Assembly (NCBI GenBank): GCA_026770595.1
Contig: MU634487.1
Location: forward strand, 1-11,900
Length of the DNA stretch: 11,900 bases
Reading direction: 5' to 3'
Origin: Ochromonadaceae sp. CCMP2298
Taxonomy: Eukaryota > Sar > Synurophyceae > Ochromonadales > Ochromonadaceae
The notes beneath the pieces are model-generated. The model searched no databases. It was not told where the DNA came from and was given only the letters and a program-made list of their open reading frames with translations. Every line of letters begins with the position of its first letter. Within the stretch, counting starts at the first letter, position 1. The position numbers were made by a program, and so were the translations under genes. Shown here in pieces: positions 8,247 through 11,900 of this stretch.

Positions 8247-8523
8247 CTCGTTGAATTGTGCACGGTCTCTTTGAGTTCTTTCTTCACGATCTTTCTCCAG
8301 TGATGTAGGTTTATTGTTGAGTACTCAACAATAATTCGTATCGAATTTAGTTTGCTCAGTTGGAATTGTCGCCGCTTGTGTGATAATTTCCATACTTCGG
8401 TGCCCATTCAATTTTCCCAGCAAAAAAGTTCGGACTCCCTCCTCGATTTTTTTTTTAAGACCTCAGTCAGCGTTTAGGAGGAGGGCGCCACAATACCATT
8501 CCAGCTTTTAGACACTCCGAAAG
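8247..8523. promoter_or_regulatory. Second head-to-head intergenic region
   Basis: The 277 bases between the divergent starts at 8246 (minus) and 8524 (plus) are AT-richer than the genes and hold a perfect 24-bp palindrome (8311-8334) only 65 bp from the secreted-protein ATG. An AATTCG-TAT-CGAATT inverted repeat follows (8333-8347). A 9-base T run lies near 8449-8457. I see no TATA box. Bidirectional promoter function is inferred from orientation. Confidence 0.55.
8311..8347. repeat. Perfect 24-bp palindrome plus adjoining AATTCG inverted repeat
   Basis: TTATTGTTGAGT (8311-8322) and ACTCAACAATAA (8323-8334) are exact reverse complements with no spacer. Sharing its last two bases with this, AATTCG (8333-8338) and CGAATT (8342-8347) form a second inverted repeat around TAT. 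The word CTCAACAATAATTCGT (8324-8339), which spans both, recurs exactly at 9542-9557. A regulatory element bound by a dimeric factor is the simplest reading. Confidence 0.85.
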
Positions 8524-9304
8524 ATGCGGGACGAAAACTTCGAGTTGAAGGTGCTGAATGCGGCAGGCGCAGCTTACCCAGAGCGCATGGTAAACGGCCT
8601 CCCCAGTTTCTGTGCAGAGTCTGGAGAGGAGTTCGTTGTGAAAGGTCTCGGTGCACAACGCCAAGCTTATCGCGGGGCAAGGGGATGACATGTACCTCGC
8701 GATTTCTTTGTACGTGGACGGGCACGATGTCGGATACAATAAAGTGGTGAAGCGAATCTCAGCTGCGAAATACACCTTCACCTTCCGAGGATTCCGCGAG
8801 AAGGACTTGGACTTGCGAGCTTTTAAATTCGCCGAGCCTTCTGTGTCCGACCAGCAGTCCGCAGGAGATGCGGGATCATCCATGGGCACCATTCGTGTCC
8901 ATGTTAAGCGCCGGCAGCACACAGGCACCAAGGCCGCCAAGCTGAGCTGCTACGAGGCCCCGCAGAGCAAGGAACTTAAAGAGGGAAAGAAGTTCTGGCA
9001 GCAGCCCAGCTTGGCGACCGAGGCTGGCCGTCACTTGCCGAACGGCCTGACGAATTTCTCCACTAAGCAGCACAAGACCCTGGAGAAATTGCCCTCTCTG
9101 GAACTCCACTACCACTCCACCGCCATGGCCGACTTCTTGGACGGAATCTACGCCTCGGCAGTGGAGGATGCTGGGGAGGGCGAGGGCGAGAATGGGGGGA
9201 CTGCGCGCAAGCGCCGCCGCACAGGGCTTAGTGGCGGCACCTTGACCGAACCCATCGACCTGGTGGGGGTCGAGGCCGAAGAGGGAAGCTCCAGCTCCGA
9301 CTAA
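8524..9304 (+). CDS. Putative nuclear DUF-type protein with one-base frameshift
   Basis: Frame 1 opens at ATG 8524 (A at -3), MRDENFELKVLNAAGAAYPE, and runs to GEEFVVK at 8643; it then meets a stop at 8686. Frame 2 is open from there to TAA at 9302-9304. Skipping the single base 8644 joins ...EEFVVK to VSVHNAKLIAGQGDDMYL, which reads as one domain; the joined product would be 259 residues. The core pattern (LYVDGHDVGYNKVV ... FRGFREKD ... FKFAEPSVSD ... MGTIRVHV) resembles an uncharacterised beta-rich family from fungi and algae, possibly near DUF7918 (from memory, low certainty). A second conserved-looking block is KKFWQQPSLATEAGR. Near the C-terminus are a basic cluster, ARKRRRTG, fitting a nuclear localisation signal, and EPIDLVGVEAEEGSSSSD, which fits a SUMO-interaction motif with acidic and Ser residues. 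The frameshift may be an assembly error, a young pseudogene or, less likely, programmed. No intron is seen. Confidence 0.65.
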
Positions 9305-9422
9305 AGCAGCGGCGTGCGATGTACTGTCACGAAATCCTGATGTCTTGTGAATTCACACAGCGCATGCGATTACGTAGTGATAGGGGATGAGATGCAGTGA
9401 TATGGGATGGTCCCATTGTGTA

Positions 9423-9428
9423 AATAAA
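9423..9428 (+). terminator. Poly(A) signal AATAAA of the DUF-type gene
   Basis: AATAAA lies 119 bases after the stop at 9304, followed about 11-24 bases later by a GT-rich stretch (ctgtggtgtttc), as expected for cleavage and polyadenylation. A short hairpin, ATGGGA-tgg-TCCCAT (9402-9416), stands just before it. Confidence 0.65.
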
Positions 9429-9455
9429 AAGAGCAAACCTGTGGTGTTTCGGAGT

Positions 9456-9474
9456 AGCCTGTTTATTACAGGCT
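9456..9474. repeat. Short inverted repeat after the poly(A) signal
   Basis: AGCCTGT and ACAGGCT flank TTATT (7-bp arms, 5-base loop), about 28 bases after the AATAAA. It may mark the 3' end processing region or be chance. Confidence 0.4.
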
Positions 9475-9507
9475 TCTTTACAAGCTACTGCTAACTTATG
9501 CACAGCA

Positions 9508-9573
9508 CACGAATTATTGCTGCACACAATCGAATTCGTTTCTCAACAATAATTCGTGGTTGACGGACGAATT
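9508..9573. repeat. Cluster of ACGAATT / CAATAATTCGT motifs in the BRE1-like promoter
   Basis: CACGAATTATTG (9508-9519) is the exact reverse complement of CAATAATTCGTG (9547-9558). Between them lies CGAATTCG (9531-9538), and ACGAATT recurs at 9567-9573. The 16-mer CTCAACAATAATTCGT at 9542-9557 is identical to 8324-8339. The cluster ends about 100 bp upstream of the TATA-like box, where an upstream control element is expected. Confidence 0.75.
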
Positions 9574-9669
9574 TTGGGGCCACACAATGCAGCAATTCCA
9601 ATCTGCTCCTCAGATCTGCTGGAGCTCTTGGTTGCGAGCACACTCTGACCCAGAGAGCCCGCAGCCGTC

Positions 9670-9677
9670 TTTATATC
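9670..9677 (+). promoter_or_regulatory. TATA-like box (TTTATATC)
   Basis: An AT-only island in GC-rich DNA, 110 bp upstream of the ATG at 9787. The position allows a start site near 9700. This is the only clear TATA-like element I see in a promoter position in the window. Confidence 0.5.
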
Positions 9678-9786
9678 GGACGGGGCGCAGGAGGCACGCC
9701 GTGAGCGGTACGTAAAGGCTCAGGCTGTGCAGTATTTCAGCACAGTGCCGAGGTCTCACTGACGTGGGCACACCAGGGCAAACGCC

Positions 9787-11900
9787 ATGAAGCGCACCGC
9801 AGACCAGGCGCTGCTGCCCTCGGACCGCAAGGAGGACGAGGAAGAGATGACAGGAGAGCTGTTCCTGCTGGTGAGCCAGAACGGTGCATTGGGGAGGCAG
9901 TTGCTGCGCAACAAGCGGAGCATCGCGGAGGCGCGGGGGGAGCTAGAGCGGCTTAGGGGGAGGGCGAGGGAGCGGGAGGCGTTGGTGGGACTGGTACAGA
10001 GGGTGTGGGCACAGGTGAGCTATTGGTGGGGGTTATTACTAAGGATTGGGGTTGTTAGAGGGGCGAAGGGAGGGAGCAGGAGTGCAGGTGAAGAGGAGAA
10101 CAGGGGTGCAAGATGCAGGTGCAGAGGCTTAGTAGCACATATGTGCAGGCGTGAGATGCGAGGCATACAGGATGACAGTTCTCTTACCGTTCCCTTCTTC
10201 CCCCCTTCCTTCTTTCCCTTCTTCCCCCCTTCCTTCTTTCCCTTCTTCCCCCCTTCCCCCCTTTCCCCCTTCTCTCCTCCCCTATTAGCTGGACATCGAC
10301 ACGAGCATGCTACTGGACAGCCTGGGTGACAGCACCTCCTCGTCCGCTACTGCGACTGCCGACACTGACACTGGCACTGGCACGGACACAGGCACAAACA
10401 CTGGCGCTAACACGGGTGCTGGCAGTGGCGCTGGTGAATGGCAGGCTCTGCGTGGGCTGGCGGTGGCAGGGCAGCGGTGGCTGCTGTCGGACCCCACGCA
10501 CAGCCGCGGCATCCCTAAGCTCGACGTGGACGAGTGGTCTACTGCTGCGGAGGTGCTGCAGGAGAGGGAGTGGCTGCTGGGGCAGATCGCAGACCAGGCA
10601 GAGGCAGACGCCGAGGCAGAGGCAGACGCCGAGGCAGAGGCAGGGGCAGAGGGTGGGGTGGGGGCGGAGCAGGGCACGATGGAGGACAGCGCAGACGCAG
10701 CGGCAATCGCGAGGATAGGAGGAGCAGGGGGGGCGGATGAGGGGGTGGAAGAGGGAGAGGGGCACGCTCTGGCCCCGGTGCAGGCGAGTCTAGCGGAGCA
10801 CGTGTCCTTCCCTCGCGCTCTGCTGGAGCGGCTGCTGGGGGCACTGGAGGAGGCTTTGGTGGGTGGTGTGGGTGCAGGTGTGGGTGGTGTGGGTGCGGGT
10901 ACGGGGCGGGCCTTGCAGGCCACTCGCCGTCTCTACGCTCGCAAGCTGCTGCTTTCTGACCGCATCACGAAATTGAACGCGGAGAAGGACGAGACCGCGC
11001 AGCAGCTGAGGGAGGGGGAGGACAAGGCTAGGGCGGGGGAGCTGCAGAGAGTGGAGGCAGCGCGGGAGCTGGAGAGAGCGGCGGTGCGGCTGGCCGAGGC
11101 TGGGCCCAGCAGCATTGCTGAGCAGGTGCCATCCCCCGCATCCGCCCCCACCTCCTCCGCCCCCGTCCCCTCCACACCCGCCCCCGCCCCCTTACTGCTC
11201 GACCACGAGGAGCGCGATCTCCTTAACGAGATAAAGCTGCTGGAGGGGCTGCTGGCGGAGAGTGAAACTGCCAAGGCTCGGGTGGAGATGGCTCTGACCC
11301 AGAGGAGGGCCAGGCCCATGCAGTCGGGGGTATCGGAGGTGTCCGCGGTTAGGGGGGCGATGGCGCAGCTGCGGGTGCAGAGCAAGCAGCGGGTCAGCGC
11401 GCTGATTGCAGAGGTACGTGTGTGTGCATGCTCAATGCACCCGCTCTCTTCTCTTCTCCCCGCATGTCTTTTCTTTTCTTTTCATCTTTTTTTGTTCTAT
11501 TTACTTAACTCACCCTCTCTCTTTCCCTCTCACCCCCACAGAACGCAGCACTGCAGGGCAAAGCCAATAACGTGGACCTGGCCCTGTCCCAGCTGGGGCA
11601 GGTGTCTGCCCTGCGCGTGGAGGAGGCCGCAGCGATGAGCCAGAGGGCGGTGGACGGTGCGCGGGCAGAGGCGCTCAAAGCAGAGGTGGCGCTGGCGGGC
11701 GCAGAGGGCGTGCTGTGCGCGCAGCTGCGGGCGCAGGTGGAGGAACTGCAGGGCAGGGAGAGGGGGGGGAGGGCGCAGGCGCAGCAGCTAGGCAGGCAGG
11801 TGGGGCTGCTGACCAGGGCGCAGGCGGAGGCGCACGAGGCTCTGGATGCGCTGAGGGACAGGGAGCGCAGGCTGGAGGGGGTGCTGGCCGGGGCGCTGGG
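9787..11900 (+). CDS. BRE1/RNF20-like histone H2B ubiquitin ligase, N-terminal part
   Basis: Visible exons are 9787-10014, 10289-11413 and 11542-11900 (open at the edge), all joined in phase 0, giving 570 residues. The start MKRTADQALLPSDRKEDEEE has a basic then acidic head. Residues 24-72 form a coiled coil that runs into VQRVWAQ-LDIDTSMLLDSL, rebuilt across intron 1; this matches the W-x-Q-(L/F)-D segment after the first coil of RNF20/RNF40. A variable Thr/Asp/Gly and Glu/Ala-rich region follows (about 92-235), then EHVSFPRALLERLLGALEEAL (246-266) and long coiled coils (about 290-350, 382-422, 430-570) broken by a Pro-Ala linker (about 350-380). BRE1 with its E2 Rad6 monoubiquitinates histone H2B in the nucleus; the C-terminal RING that would prove this lies outside the window. 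Another coiled-coil protein remains possible, since most of the visible length is heptad-type sequence. Confidence 0.6.
10015..10288 (+). other. Intron 1 of the BRE1-like gene (274 bp, phase 0)
   Basis: Donor CAG|GTGAGC, acceptor CCTATTAG|CTG. After about 10177 there is no AG until the acceptor, an AG-free pyrimidine tract of roughly 110 bases that contains the 24-bp repeat below. The branch point is unclear; TACTAAG near 10035 is far upstream. The junction restores WAQ|LDID. Confidence 0.85.
10191..10263 (+). repeat. 24-bp polypyrimidine tandem repeat inside the intron
   Basis: A pure C/T unit of 24 bp (starts tcccttcttcccccc, ends ttccttctt) occurs twice in full and once in part, running directly into the 3' splice-site pyrimidine tract. 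The strand is entirely purine-free across the repeat. Confidence 0.85.
10601..10650 (+). repeat. In-frame 18-bp repeat encoding Glu-Ala-Asp-Ala
   Basis: The unit GAGGCAGACGCCGAGGCA repeats more than twice and encodes an acidic AEADAEAEADAEAEA tract in the variable region of the BRE1-like protein. Confidence 0.75.
11414..11541 (+). other. Intron 2 of the BRE1-like gene (128 bp, phase 0)
   Basis: Donor GAG|GTACGT, acceptor CACCCCCACAG|AAC. A branch-point-like TTACTTAAC lies at 11501-11509, about 32 bases before the acceptor, after a long T-rich run. Without splicing the frame continues with non-coil sequence to a TGA at 11636-11638; after splicing the coiled coil continues (VSALIAE|NAALQGKANNVDLALSQL). 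Confidence 0.88.

Larger units (their letters stand above)
9305..9786. promoter_or_regulatory. 3' end of the DUF gene followed by the BRE1-like promoter
   Basis: 482 bases without a convincing gene. The left part (9305 to about 9455) is the 3' UTR of the DUF-type gene, ending in AATAAA and a GT-rich stretch. The middle (9508-9573) is a cluster of ACGAATT-type motifs. The right part holds a TATA-like box at 9670-9677, leaving roughly 80-90 bases of 5' UTR before the ATG at 9787. A CRE-like TGACGTGG lies at about 9760. A minus-strand open frame across 9327-9527 has no protein-like features. Confidence 0.55.

Noticed and set aside
8467-8940. 157-codon minus-strand frame opposite the DUF-type gene
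   Set aside because: The plus strand shows a better conserved-looking domain, a downstream poly(A) signal and a good start context.
9327-9527. 66-codon minus-strand frame in the intergenic region
   Set aside because: No domain, signal or good context; it overlaps the poly(A) signal of the plus-strand gene.
11414-11638. Read-through end of the BRE1-like protein at 11638
   Set aside because: The sequence is hydrophobic non-coil between perfect splice signals; splicing 11414-11541 keeps the coiled coil open to the window end.
1-11900. tRNA or rRNA genes
   Set aside because: No cloverleaf with TTCRA-type loops or conserved rRNA segments was seen on either strand.

Overview
This window comes from a nuclear genome of a microbial eukaryote. 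The genes are split by GT...AG introns with TACTAAC-like branch points, one gene ends in AATAAA, and start codons have a purine at -3. Coding DNA is very GC-rich and crowded with in-frame microsatellites coding for Ala/Pro/Ser/Gly tracts, whereas the gene-flanking DNA is much richer in A+T. I cannot name the species. A SPD-2/CEP192-like protein would suggest a lineage that builds centrioles (a flagellated protist, alga or zoosporic organism), but that is inference.

Layout. (1) 1-278, minus strand: the first 92 codons of an unrecognised gene that runs off the left edge. (2) 279-799: a head-to-head regulatory region with three full and one truncated copy of the 15-mer TTTGCCAGTGGCAAA, two of them fused into a perfect 41-bp palindrome, plus a separate perfect 20-bp palindrome at 564-583. 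(3) 800-7708, plus strand: a three-exon gene for a protein of about 2180 residues, with a huge low-complexity N-terminal part and ASH/MSP-like beta domains near the C-terminus, best read as SPD-2/CEP192-like. (4) 7968-8246, minus strand: a 92-residue secreted protein with four cysteines in the mature part, convergent with gene 3. (5) 8247-8523: a second head-to-head region with a perfect 24-bp palindrome. (6) 8524-9304, plus strand: an intronless gene of a DUF-type family ending in a basic nuclear-localisation cluster and a SUMO-interaction-like motif; its frame is broken by one extra base near 8644. (7) 9305-9786: 3' end of that gene with poly(A) signal, then a cluster of ACGAATT-type motifs, one 16 bp long and identical to part of the 8311 element, then a TATA box. 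(8) 9787-11900, plus strand: the N-terminal 570 residues of a coiled-coil protein that looks like the BRE1/RNF20-RNF40 histone H2B ubiquitin ligase, with three exons visible and the RING end outside the window.

The genes do not form a pathway. A centrosome-type scaffold, a small secreted protein, a putative nuclear protein and a chromatin ubiquitin ligase are simply neighbours. The shared theme is non-coding: both head-to-head intergenic regions carry long perfect palindromes, and a 16-bp word is shared between the 8311 palindrome and the BRE1-side promoter.
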